Below, one piece after another: positions 1 through 6,972 of a stretch of 41,186 nucleotides of DNA. Below the pieces are notes generated by a model. The model was given only the letters and a program-made list of their open reading frames with translations, was not told the DNA's origin and did not search any database. How positions within the stretch are numbered: the first letter of the stretch is position 1; every line of letters begins with the position of its first letter. The position numbers and the translations under genes are program-made. Origin of the DNA: Hyphomicrobiales bacterium (GTDB lineage: Bacteria > Pseudomonadota > Alphaproteobacteria > Rhizobiales > Rhizobiaceae); NCBI GenBank assembly GCA_900472675.1, contig UCJA01000019.1, positions 1 through 41,186 on the forward strand, read 5' to 3'.

Positions 1-21
1 CATGTTTGACCTCCAAGTCAA
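1..21 (-). promoter_or_regulatory. Start codon and ribosome-binding site of a minus-strand gene that leaves the window (probable second porin)
   Basis: Read on the minus strand, an ATG lies at 3-1 with GGAGG at 14-10 and a six-base spacer. The same layout, including the shared bases TTGACCTCC on the plus strand, precedes the porin that starts at 1581. Only the start codon is inside the window. The match between the two leaders suggests that the outgoing gene is a tandem porin paralogue; this is inference, since no coding sequence is visible. Confidence 0.55.
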
Positions 22-329
22 GTTTTGCACCAGGCGAAGCGAAGGTTGCATTTGCACCAACATCACCCAAACTTCTGTGCGGGATACGATCTAACCTCGT
101 CACATATGCAATGTACCTGAAGTGCTCCGGACAACAATCGCTAAGTGCACAAACCGTCACAAACGGGTCGGCCTTTAGGTCATAGTGTTGCGAACTTGCA
201 CTAGTTTGGCCGCCAGCGCGGCAAATTCGGGCAAAAAGTTAAGCAATCGTAAACACTTAAGCGGCTCGGGCCGGAGCAGCTTTTGGCTGAAGGGACAGAG
301 CCCTGCTCAATCTGCAGTGCTTTTCCTGC
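22..329. other. Intergenic stretch, upstream region of the outgoing minus-strand gene
   Basis: About 300 bases with lower GC than the neighbouring genes. It should hold the promoter of the gene starting at position 3. Short open frames here have no recognisable protein character. I see no convincing promoter hexamers, RNA gene or repeat. Confidence 0.4.
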
Positions 330-398
330 GAATCTTTCGACGCGTTTGTCGTCGATTCCCCCGTCAGATCAGGGCGAGTGCGCCTGGCGGACGGCGCC
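330..398 (-). pseudogene. Degenerate copy of a porin 3' end
   Basis: These 69 bases align without gaps to 517-585, the last codons, stop and early 3' flank of the intact porin, with 53 of 69 positions identical by hand count. The stop codon falls at the equivalent place (366-368 against 556-558). The frame, which should end in the porin C-terminal beta-strand Gly-Tyr-Val-Arg-Leu-Gln-Arg-Ser-Phe, is degraded: the terminal Phe is replaced by Pro. Weaker similarity continues to about 430 and then fades. It is best read as the remnant of a porin duplication, lying between the intact porin and the probable paralogue to the left. Confidence 0.5.
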
Positions 399-481
399 AA
401 CCTATAGACTTCACCCGTGTAGCGGACGTGGCATTCGTCAAGATGTGGGATCTGCGGTTAATGTCGACTCGCCCAGAAACG

Positions 482-509
482 AAAAAGCCCGGCTCGATGA
501 GCCGGGCTT
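482..509 (-). terminator. Rho-independent terminator of the porin gene
   Basis: A perfect 11-base-pair stem (485-495 with 499-509) closes a three-base loop. On the minus strand it is followed by a run of T (complement of the A run at 482-486). It lies about 45 bases past the porin stop codon at 556-558. On the plus strand there is no U tract, so it acts on the porin message. Confidence 0.88.
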
Positions 510-555
510 CCTTCACGAATCTCTCGACGACATTATCGCCGATTCTCTCGTCAGA

Positions 556-1581
556 TCAGAACGAGCGCTGCAGGCGGACGTAGCCGCTCCATACGCCGTC
601 ATCCGAGTTGTCGGAGTCGGTGTACTGAACGGAAGCCTTGGACGTCAGACCATCGGTGATCTTGTAGTCCAGGGTTACGCCAGCGCGCCATGCATCGCCA
701 CCGCTGAAGTCGCCGGTGGAGCCGTCGTAATCGATCGAATCCCAGTACTGGAAGCCGGGGGTGATCGAGAACTTGTCGTTGAGCTTGGCAGCGTATTCCG
801 CAGCCACGGTCCATTCGGACACGTCGTAGTAGGCGTTGGCGCCGGACGACCAGATACCAGCAACGCTGAACGTGCCAGGACCAATAGCGGCCGAAACGAT
901 CGCACGGATCGAGCCGTCGTTGACGTGGAAGTCGTAACCGCCGAGCAAGGTGGCCGATACAACGCCGAAGGTGCCAGAGATCTGACCTTCGATGCCGACG
1001 CCGTCGTTACCGTAGAGGTTCGGGTTGCCGACCGGAGTTTCGCTGTAACGCTTGCTCAGTTCGTCGACGAAGAAGGCTGCCGATACGGTGTCACCCTTGT
1101 AGGTGTAGCCAACCGAGTTGATGCGGTTCGAGCCGAGGTTGTCGGTTTCGCCGGACAGACCAACGTCCCAGAGGTTGTAGAAGTAACCAGCCTTGAAGCC
1201 GCCGAGGGTCAGGTAGGCTTCGTCGATTTCAACAGACGAAGCAGCGCTGTCTTCTTCAGCCCAGGTGCGGAGCGCGATGAACGAGCCGAGCGCACCATAT
1301 TCCGTGTCGCTCTTGGTCTCGAAGTTTACGAGGCCGCGCGTACGGGCATTCCAGTTGTCAGGATCCGTGTTGTCCCAGTCGATCTGGAAACGGACGTAAC
1401 CGCCGATCTTGAGGCAGGTTTCAGTGCCAGGGATATAGAAGTAACCCTTGCCGAACGCGTCACAAACGCGAACGTATTCCATCGGCTCGGGCTCAGCAGC
1501 GACGATCGCGTCAGCGGCCTGTGCGCCGGATACTGCAGCAAGAGCTGCAGCGGAGCCGAGAAGAAGGCTCTTGATGTTCAT
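556..1581 (-). CDS. Outer-membrane porin, RopA/Omp2 type
   Basis: A 341-residue general porin expected to form trimeric beta-barrel channels in the outer membrane. The N terminus is a Sec signal peptide (basic Asn-Ile-Lys, then a hydrophobic Leu/Ala stretch ending Gly-Ala-Gln-Ala-Ala-Asp, cleavage near residue 22). The mature protein contains the alphaproteobacterial porin signature around residues 36-70, with the two cysteines of CDAFGKGYFYIPGTETCLKIGGY. The sequence then shows alternating beta-strands rich in Gly, Tyr and Asp and ends in the C-terminal Phe required for assembly. Length is typical of the porin_2 family (Brucella Omp2b, Rhizobium RopA). GGAGG six bases before the ATG fixes the start. 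A terminator follows at 482-509. Confidence 0.93.
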   Translation of the reverse strand: MNIKSLLLGSAAALAAVSGAQAADAIVAAEPEPMEYVRVCDAFGKGYFYIPGTETCLKIGGYVRFQIDWDNTDPDNWNARTRGLVNFETKSDTEYGALGSFIALRTWAEEDSAASSVEIDEAYLTLGGFKAGYFYNLWDVGLSGETDNLGSNRINSVGYTYKGDTVSAAFFVDELSKRYSETPVGNPNLYGNDGVGIEGQISGTFGVVSATLLGGYDFHVNDGSIRAIVSAAIGPGTFSVAGIWSSGANAYYDVSEWTVAAEYAAKLNDKFSITPGFQYWDSIDYDGSTGDFSGGDAWRAGVTLDYKITDGLTSKASVQYTDSDNSDDGVWSGYVRLQRSF

Positions 1582-1981
1582 TGTTGACCTCCAGTCAAAG
1601 TGAAATTGGGTAATGGGTTATTTCGCTGAAGGACAGCATTCCCTGCCCCATCCCCGTCCATGCTGGAAGAAGGACGATCCACCGCCTTGCTTCCAACAAC
1701 GACAATACAAGTGCGGGGTCGTCACGCAATGGTGAACACTCGTCAAAGGTTCAAAGCTGGAACTCTTGCGTAGATGATGTTGCGCAAAGGACACAAGCCG
1801 TTGATGCGACGAGATTATTTTTTAGGGATTGTTAAGAAACGACTTCATTCGGCACCCGGGCGGCAATGCATGCCCCGAAATATACATGGTGCACGAAGTA
1901 TCGATTCGCTTGAGGCTGCCGAACGGCCAGATGCAGCTTGCACGGCTCAAGAAATACGTTGGGAAACATGAAAAAGGGGGA
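1582..1981. promoter_or_regulatory. Porin upstream region; the Shine-Dalgarno lies in a small hairpin
   Basis: Four hundred bases between the porin start and tRNA-Ser, with no believable gene. It should carry the porin promoter, but I cannot assign hexamers with confidence. At 1584-1598 the bases TTGAC and GTCAA flank the Shine-Dalgarno, so the mRNA could fold it into the loop of a 5-bp hairpin just before the ATG. The rest, to 1981, shows no RNA gene, repeat or terminator that I can support. Confidence 0.5.
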
Positions 1982-2071
1982 TGGCGGAGAAGATGGGATT
2001 CGAACCCACGATACCCTTCCGGGTATACTCCCTTAGCAGGGGAGCGCCTTCGACCACTCGGCCACCTCTCC
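1982..2071 (-). tRNA. tRNA-Ser (anticodon GCU)
   Basis: A 90-base class II tRNA on the minus strand. The acceptor stem GGAGAGG pairs with CUUCUCC (one G-U pair), followed by discriminator G and an encoded CCA at 1984-1982. The anticodon loop reads CUGCUAA, giving GCU, which decodes AGC and AGU. A long variable arm (UAUACCCGGAAGGGUAU) and the T loop GGUUCGAAUCC are intact. These are serine identity features. Confidence 0.97.
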
Positions 2072-2082
2072 GGTAGAGGCCT

Positions 2083-2110
2083 GATTAAGTCGAAGCGTTC
2101 GCGAATGCAA
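2083..2110 (-). promoter_or_regulatory. Candidate promoter for tRNA-Ser
   Basis: Read on the minus strand, TTGCAT (2110-2105) is followed after 16 bases by TTAATC (2088-2083). Transcription would start about five bases before the mature tRNA 5' end at 2071, leaving a very short leader. The hexamers are imperfect, so this is a position-supported guess. Confidence 0.45.
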
Positions 2111-2197
2111 GGGCCTTTGGGAGAATAAGGAAATTCACGGGCCGATAAGGGACACGACGCCCGCAATCTGCTGCTTTCGGCCCGCTTCTCCCAGCGA

Positions 2198-2998
2198 TCA
2201 GTAGCCGGACTGGAGCTTGGGAGCGCCCTGCCCTCGGCCATAGCGGGCAGCAAGGGCACGCAGCGCTGTTCCGAATTCCGTCACATCGGCGCCGACGGCC
2301 ACGAATGTTGCGCCGAGATCGAGATAGCGGCGGTTGAGCGTCTCGCTGAAGGTGAGGATGCCGGCAGGCTTTCCGGCCGCGATGATTCGGGCGATCGCGG
2401 TTTCAATGACTTCCTGGACTTCCGGTGCCTCGAACCGACCGCGGTAGCCCATGTCGGCGGAGAGGTCGGCGGGGCCGATGAAAATGCCGTCGATGCCCTC
2501 GACTGCGGCGATGCGCTCCAGGTCGTCGATCGCGGCGGTGGTTTCCGCCTGGACCAGAAGGCAGATCTCGCCATCGGCCTTATCAACATAATCGGTGATG
2601 GCGTTGAAGCCGGATGCTCTTGCGACGGCTGCTCCCATGCCGCGCTTGCCGGCCGGCGGGTAGCGCACGGCTTCCACTAGCTGGCGGGCCTGCTCGGCCG
2701 AATCCACCATGGGCACCAGCAGCGTGCGCACACCGACATCCAGCAACTGCTTGATCATCCATGATTCGCCCATGGGCGGGCGGACCACGACCTCGGACGG
2801 TGAGGCCGACAGCGCCTGCAGTTGCGCCATGATGCTGCGCAGGTCGTTCGGCCCATGCTCGCCGTCGATGACCAGCCAGTCGAAGCCGGCACGTCCGGCG
2901 ATTTCAGCCGGAAGCGCTTCGGCCATGTTCAGCCAGAGACCGATCTGCGGCAGGCGGGACTGGAGGGCAGCCTTGAACATGTTCTTTTCGGCCGGCAT
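2198..2998 (-). CDS. HpcH/HpaI-family class II aldolase (4-hydroxy-2-oxoheptanedioate aldolase type)
   Basis: A 266-residue TIM-barrel, metal-dependent pyruvate aldolase of the family that cleaves 4-hydroxy-2-oxo acids to pyruvate and an aldehyde. The catalytic set is complete: His48 in the motif IDGEHGP, Arg73 in VVRPP, metal ligands Glu152 (VQAETTAA) and Asp178 (IGPADLSADMG). These correspond to His45, Arg70, Glu149 and Asp175 of E. coli HpaI with a constant three-residue shift. GGAGG lies eight bases before the ATG and overlaps the stop region of the upstream flavoprotein gene, so the two are probably translated together. The true substrate cannot be read from sequence; rhizobial members often act in sugar-acid or aromatic breakdown. 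Confidence 0.9.
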   Translation of the reverse strand: MPAEKNMFKAALQSRLPQIGLWLNMAEALPAEIAGRAGFDWLVIDGEHGPNDLRSIMAQLQALSASPSEVVVRPPMGESWMIKQLLDVGVRTLLVPMVDSAEQARQLVEAVRYPPAGKRGMGAAVARASGFNAITDYVDKADGEICLLVQAETTAAIDDLERIAAVEGIDGIFIGPADLSADMGYRGRFEAPEVQEVIETAIARIIAAGKPAGILTFSETLNRRYLDLGATFVAVGADVTEFGTALRALAARYGRGQGAPKLQSGY

Positions 2999-3011
2999 CG
3001 GAATTCCCTCC

Positions 3012-4229
3012 TCAGGACAGCAATTGCTTCAGATCGACGGATGGATCGGCAAGCCTTGCCCTGTCGACGGGCAGCCCGCTTTCCAGCAGCTTCTTGCCGG
3101 TCACATAGGCCTTGGCATCGTTGATCGCATCGACAGCAACCAGATGGCCCTCGCGAAAATACCAGACGGAGGCACTGCCTTCGCGGCTTCCGGCGCGCTG
3201 CAGCGTCTCGTCATAGCCGAGGTTGAAGCCGGCGATCTGCAGCTTGACGTCATACTGATCGGACCAGAACCAGGGCTTCGGCTCATAAGGAACACCGGCA
3301 CCGGCCAGCACAGCCGCGGCGGCTTCCGCCTGGTCGACCGCGTTCTGCACCGATTCGAGACGGATCTGCATGCCCTTCCAGGGCAGCATGGCGCAGTCGC
3401 CCATGGCGAAGATGGCGGGATCGGAAGTGCGGGCAAATTCGTCGACCAGGATGCCATTTGCGACTTCGATACCGCTATCCTGTGCCAAGCGGTCATTCGG
3501 AGACACGCCGATGCCGACGATCACGAAGTCCACGTCGAGCGTCGTATCGTCCGACAGTTCGGCGGCGGTCACCTTGCCGTCCATGCCGAGAAGGCGGCGC
3601 AGGCCGGTCTTTTCGCGAATGGCAACGCCGTGTCCGACATGGATGGCGCGCATGATATCGGCGGTTTGCGGTGCTGCGACGCGCTGGAGAATGCGGTCCG
3701 CCATCTCGATCAGGGTGACTTCGAGGCCAAGGTGACGGGCAACGGCTGCTGCTTCCAGGCCGATATAGCCGCCGCCGATGATCAGCAGGCGGCGGCCCGG
3801 GCGCATCTCGCCGGCCAGCCTGTCCGCGTCGCGCTTGTCGCGCACGGTATAGACGCCGTCCAGATCGCCGCCGAGGGCTGCAGGGAGCGTGCGCGGCGAC
3901 GCGCCGGTGGCTAGCGCCAGGTTTTCGTAGTCCAGCGTCGAGCCGTCGGCCATGCGCACATGTTTGTCGTCGCGGTGGATCTCCTCGACATAGGCGGAGA
4001 GCCGGAGTTCGACATTGTTTTCTTCGAACCAGGACTGCGGCCTGTAGGTCAGGCGCTCGAAATCCATCTCGCCGAGCAGGTATTTCTTGGACAAGGGCGG
4101 GCGCTGGTAGGGAATCACATCCTCGGCGCCGAGAATGGTGATCGGCCGCTCGTCCTTCAGTGCGCGAAGCTTTGCGGCGAGCGCAAACCCTGCCTGCCCT
4201 GCCCCCACGATAACCAATCTGCCTGCCAC
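3012..4229 (-). CDS. FAD-dependent NAD(P)H:ferredoxin-reductase-like oxidoreductase
   Basis: A 405-residue flavoprotein of the pyridine nucleotide-disulphide oxidoreductase fold, closest in layout to ferredoxin/rhodocoxin/putidaredoxin reductases. The N-terminal FAD motif VIVGAGQAGFALA is at residues 6-18, the NAD(P)H-binding motif LIIGGGYIGLEAAAVA near 148-163, and the second FAD motif with FAMGDCA near 275-281. A C-terminal reductase domain follows (about 320-400). Such enzymes pass electrons from NAD(P)H to a 2Fe-2S ferredoxin serving a Rieske oxygenase or P450, but no ferredoxin or oxygenase is encoded here. The start is GTG with GGGGAG six bases upstream. The gene leads a two-gene unit with the HpaI-like aldolase, 13 bases downstream. 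Confidence 0.88.
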   Translation of the reverse strand: MAGRLVIVGAGQAGFALAAKLRALKDERPITILGAEDVIPYQRPPLSKKYLLGEMDFERLTYRPQSWFEENNVELRLSAYVEEIHRDDKHVRMADGSTLDYENLALATGASPRTLPAALGGDLDGVYTVRDKRDADRLAGEMRPGRRLLIIGGGYIGLEAAAVARHLGLEVTLIEMADRILQRVAAPQTADIMRAIHVGHGVAIREKTGLRRLLGMDGKVTAAELSDDTTLDVDFVIVGIGVSPNDRLAQDSGIEVANGILVDEFARTSDPAIFAMGDCAMLPWKGMQIRLESVQNAVDQAEAAAAVLAGAGVPYEPKPWFWSDQYDVKLQIAGFNLGYDETLQRAGSREGSASVWYFREGHLVAVDAINDAKAYVTGKKLLESGLPVDRARLADPSVDLKQLLS

Positions 4230-4390
4230 GCCCTGCTCCCCCTGCTTGAGATCGTCTGCGGCTGGCCGTCACGGGTAGCGCCGCGTCCCCGGGCCGTCAA
4301 CCGCTCGTTCCCGACAATAGCGCCGGCAACGCGGACCTGCCGCCCGTTCGCGACGAAAAGGAAGAGATGCGCGGCATTTTACCAACCGCT

Positions 4391-4420
4391 TTCAACATGT
4401 TGCAGCGAAGCCGGTATAAA
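4391..4420 (+). promoter_or_regulatory. Candidate promoter of the PilZ-like gene
   Basis: TTCAAC (4391-4396), an 18-base spacer and TATAAA (4415-4420), about 31 bases before the ATG at 4452. A perfect 10-base palindrome CAACATGTTG (4393-4402) overlaps the -35 region and could be an operator. Both calls rest on pattern only. Confidence 0.4.
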
Positions 4421-4451
4421 GTGAGACACAAGGAGAAGAGAGGAGGGTCCA

Positions 4452-4808
4452 ATGCCCTTTACCAACATCAACAGCCGCGCCACCGACAACGCCCCGCTCG
4501 AACAGGCGTTTGAAAAGTTTCCAGTCGATCGTCCCGGACGAATCATTTTCGTCGGGCACCACCTCAGCACCAAGACGTCGTTCCGCTGCCTGATCCGACG
4601 CATTTCGCTGGCCGGTGCCGAACTCGAGATCAGTCCACACCTCCCTGTCCCAAATAACTTCTTTCTGGAGATCCTCGGCATCCATGACGAGATCGGATGC
4701 ACGCTTGTGCGGCGCGAGGAAGAAAAGGTGCTGGTGGGCTTCAACATGCTGATCGACGCGGAATTCCTGCACCACGTGCTGAGACTGAGCTTCGAAACCA
4801 GCCACTGA
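4452..4808 (+). CDS. Small PilZ-like domain protein
   Basis: A 118-residue soluble protein. From about residue 27 it has the beta-barrel pattern of PilZ domains: GRIIFVGHH, then CLIRRISLAGAELEIS near residues 45-60, then FFLEILG and GCTLVRREEEKVLVGF. PilZ domains bind cyclic di-GMP through RxxxR and (D/N)xSxxG. Here the second motif reads RISLAG, with the acidic or Asn position lost, and no clean RxxxR is seen, so nucleotide binding is doubtful. GGAGGG five bases before the ATG supports the start. It stands alone, divergent from the flavoprotein gene. A PilZ-fold protein that no longer binds c-di-GMP is the likeliest reading. Confidence 0.65.
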   Translation: MPFTNINSRATDNAPLEQAFEKFPVDRPGRIIFVGHHLSTKTSFRCLIRRISLAGAELEISPHLPVPNNFFLEILGIHDEIGCTLVRREEEKVLVGFNMLIDAEFLHHVLRLSFETSH

Positions 4809-4929
4809 CCGGATTGGCCAGGCGGCAGCCGGATTTTCGCGGACGGCACTCCACTATCGGCGGGTGGCGCACTTGCACGGCGGCACATGCTTCTTATGGT
4901 GGGTCGTTCAATAGATCCCGGATAGCATC

Positions 4930-6042
4930 ATGCCCGCATTCTCCCGCTTCTCGCCGCTTGTCAAAACCCTGCCCGCAACGGTTCCCTTCGTCGGGCCCGA
5001 GGCGATCGAGCGCAACCGCGGGCTAGAGGTGAAGGCGCGAATCGGCGCCAACGAGAGCGGCTTCGGTCCAGCCCCTTCCGTCATTGCGGCGATGGCTGCG
5101 GCGGCAAGCGAGACCTGGAAATATTCCGATCCCGAAAACTTTGCCCTCAAGCAGGCGCTGGCTTCACATCTGGGGTGCCGGGCGGAGAACATCGCGATCG
5201 GCGAAGGCATCGACGGGCTGCTCGGCCAGATTGTGCGGATGGTGATCGAGCCGGGCATGCCGGTGGTCAGTTCGCTCGGCGCCTACCCGACCTTCAACTT
5301 CCATGTGGTGGGGCATGGCGGCCGGCTGGTGACCGCCCCTTATGAAGATGACCGGGAAAACCTGCCCGCACTGCTCGAGCTGGTGCGCCGGGAAAACGCG
5401 CCGCTTGTCTATTTCGCCAATCCCGACAATCCGATGGGAAGCTGGTGGGATGCCGACAGCATCATCGACTTTGCCAAGGCATTGCCGGAAACCTGCCTGA
5501 TGATCCTCGACGAGGCCTATTGCGAGACGGGACCGGCCGGCGCCATGCCTGCCCTGCAGGCGCTGATCGACCAGCCGAACGTGATGCGCACCCGCACCTT
5601 CTCGAAAGCCTATGGGCTTGCCGGCGCCCGCGTTGGCTATGTCATCTCGACGCCGGAAAATGCCCAGTCCTTCGACAAGATCCGCAACCACTTCGGGATG
5701 AGCCGGGTCGGGGTTGCGGCCGCGCTGGCGGCGCTTCAGGATCAGGCCTACCTCGGTACCGTGGTGGAGGAGATCAAGGCGTCGCGGGTGCGCATCTCGG
5801 CGATCGCTGCCGCCAACGGGCTCAAGGCGCTGCCGTCGGCCACGAATTTCGTCGCCGTCGACTGCGGTCGCGACGGCACATATGCGCGGGCGATCGTGGA
5901 CGGCCTGATGGAGCATGGGGTGTTCATCCGGATGCCGGGCGTGGCACCGCTTAACCGCTGCATTCGCATCAGCGCCGGCACCGAGGCGGACATGGCGCTT
6001 CTGGAAGAGGCGCTGCCGCAGGTGCTGAAGGCACTTTCCTAA
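4930..6042 (+). CDS. PLP-dependent aminotransferase, HisC-like (fold type I, class I/II)
   Basis: A 370-residue aminotransferase related to histidinol-phosphate aminotransferase. Substrate-side motif GANESGFGPAP is near residues 38-48, a pyrophosphate-like GEGIDGLLGQI near 93, NPDNPMGS around 165, Asp194 in LDEAYCE (pyridine nitrogen contact), and Lys226 in FSKAYGLAGARVGY forms the PLP Schiff base. No histidine genes are nearby, and rhizobia carry several HisC homologues, so this copy may act on an aromatic or other amino acid. Only a weak ribosome-binding site precedes the ATG. The gene is followed by hairpins at 6065-6097. Confidence 0.85.
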   Translation: MPAFSRFSPLVKTLPATVPFVGPEAIERNRGLEVKARIGANESGFGPAPSVIAAMAAAASETWKYSDPENFALKQALASHLGCRAENIAIGEGIDGLLGQIVRMVIEPGMPVVSSLGAYPTFNFHVVGHGGRLVTAPYEDDRENLPALLELVRRENAPLVYFANPDNPMGSWWDADSIIDFAKALPETCLMILDEAYCETGPAGAMPALQALIDQPNVMRTRTFSKAYGLAGARVGYVISTPENAQSFDKIRNHFGMSRVGVAAALAALQDQAYLGTVVEEIKASRVRISAIAAANGLKALPSATNFVAVDCGRDGTYARAIVDGLMEHGVFIRMPGVAPLNRCIRISAGTEADMALLEEALPQVLKALS

Positions 6043-6064
6043 AGCACGGTCGCCAAAGCAGGCA

Positions 6065-6097
6065 GCCTTTTCAAAACGAAAAGGCCGCGCCGGCCTT
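6065..6097. terminator. Overlapping hairpins, probably a terminator for both converging genes
   Basis: GCCTTTTC (6065-6072) can pair with GAAAAGGC (6078-6085). Alternatively AAGGCCG (6081-6087) pairs with CGGCCTT (6091-6097). On the minus strand the second hairpin is followed by TTTTCGTTTTG, a good U-rich tail for the Sel1 gene ending at 6220. The first lies just after the aminotransferase stop on the plus strand. The two structures exclude each other. Confidence 0.6.
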
Positions 6098-6219
6098 GTT
6101 CCTGCCGGTCGCGACCCAAGTTCCAGTGCGATAGCCGTGCGTGGCCCTCGCCTGCCCTCTCGATGTTTGTTCTGTTATTCCTGTTGCGATGCTGCTGCAG
6201 TCGTCCGGGCAGAACCGGA

Positions 6220-6486
6220 TCAATGCATGGTCATCCATTCGCGGGCGGCGCGCAGCGCTTCGGCGAGCTGCATCTTGGTCATTGTGTGGGCCAGATCGGC
6301 GCGCAATTCGGCGGCGCGGTCGGAGCCCTTGATGGCGGCGATGTTCAGCCACTTGTGCGCCGACACCAGATCGACGGGGCAGCCACGTCCTGTCGCATAC
6401 ATCAGACCCATGTCGCAGTAGGTATCGGCGCGGGTCTCGCCACCCATGGTGGCCGTTTCAGTCGAGTTGATTTCAAAGCGTGCCAT
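6220..6486 (-). CDS. Small Sel1-repeat protein
   Basis: An 88-residue protein with one clear Sel1-like repeat at about residues 21-56 (ADTYCDMGLMYATGRG, VDLVSAHKWLNIAAIKG), the paired-helix motif with conserved Gly, Tyr-Ala, Gly-Arg-Gly and Ala-His-Lys-Trp-Leu positions. The C-terminal 30 residues form a second amphipathic helix pair. There is no signal peptide, so it is probably cytosolic. Sel1 repeats mediate protein-protein contacts; the partner is unknown. AGGGA lies about nine bases before the ATG. The short single-repeat form is common in Rhizobiales. Confidence 0.8.
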   Translation of the reverse strand: MARFEINSTETATMGGETRADTYCDMGLMYATGRGCPVDLVSAHKWLNIAAIKGSDRAAELRADLAHTMTKMQLAEALRAAREWMTMH

Positions 6487-6665
6487 CGGTTTTGATCCCT
6501 GTTGCGGTCTGTCTTTTCTGCCCTGTCGACTTGCCTTGAGATCACCGTCTTCAAGCGGCTTTTTCGATCTTTCCGGCCGGCGGGTTTCCCGCTCGTTTTG
6601 ATGAACCCACTATGCGCCCAACCTTCCAAGAGACGCCTAAAAAGCATGATTAACTTGAGACAAAC

Positions 6666-6696
6666 AAAACCCAAACGCTTGGTAAACTTGGGTTTT
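6666..6696. terminator. Orphan terminator-like hairpin
   Basis: AAAACCCAA (6666-6674) and TTGGGTTTT (6688-6696) form a perfect 9-bp stem with a 13-base loop. On the plus strand it runs into TGTT; on the minus strand into TGTTTGTC. It could stop transcription in either direction, but it lies between divergently transcribed genes where none is expected. Confidence 0.5.
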
Positions 6697-6869
6697 TGTT
6701 AAACATCACGGCCCCTGCACAGCCGCGAAAACGCGTCAATTTTTACGGAATTTTCATCCCGCCAATTTCACCCTTTGCTAACTACGACATCAGCAGCCGT
6801 CTCGATCCCCGCAGAAAATGACGAGGGACTTGCGGCCGGCGGACGCGAATGCAAGCGCGTCCCGGCCCG

Positions 6870-6898
6870 TTTACCTTTACGTGAAGGTTAGATAATCT
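6870..6898 (+). promoter_or_regulatory. Promoter of the DUF2147 gene with an internal palindrome
   Basis: TTTACC (6870-6875), a 17-base spacer and TAATCT (6893-6898) give a well-spaced sigma-70-type promoter about 75 bases before the ATG at 6973. The imperfect palindrome ACCTTTACGTGAAGGT (6873-6888, 14 of 16 symmetric) covers the -35 hexamer and spacer, where MerR-family regulators usually bind. The regulator is unknown. Confidence 0.6.
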
Positions 6899-6972
6899 CG
6901 GCGCCGCGATCTCGGGAGGATCGGCGCGGGATGTGAGGCCCGTGCAATCGCCCTGACAGGAGGAGAGACATC

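Larger units (their letters stand above)
6487..6972. other. Long AT-rich divergent intergenic region with an orphan hairpin and one clear promoter
   Basis: Almost 490 bases between divergent Sel1 and DUF2147 genes, lower in GC than the flanks. It contains a terminator-like hairpin at 6666-6696 that ends no known gene and a promoter with palindrome at 6870-6898. No protein-like reading frame was recognised. An unannotated small RNA is possible. Confidence 0.45.

Noticed and set aside
283..1587. A 434-residue open frame on the plus strand opposite the porin
   Set aside because: It is antisense to a porin with signal peptide, family motif and terminator. Its composition is that of a high-GC shadow frame and no ribosome-binding site or domain is seen.
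4379..4888. A 169-residue minus-strand frame across the PilZ-like gene
   Set aside because: No ribosome-binding site, no domain pattern, and the plus-strand frame has a strong GGAGGG site and a PilZ-like pattern.
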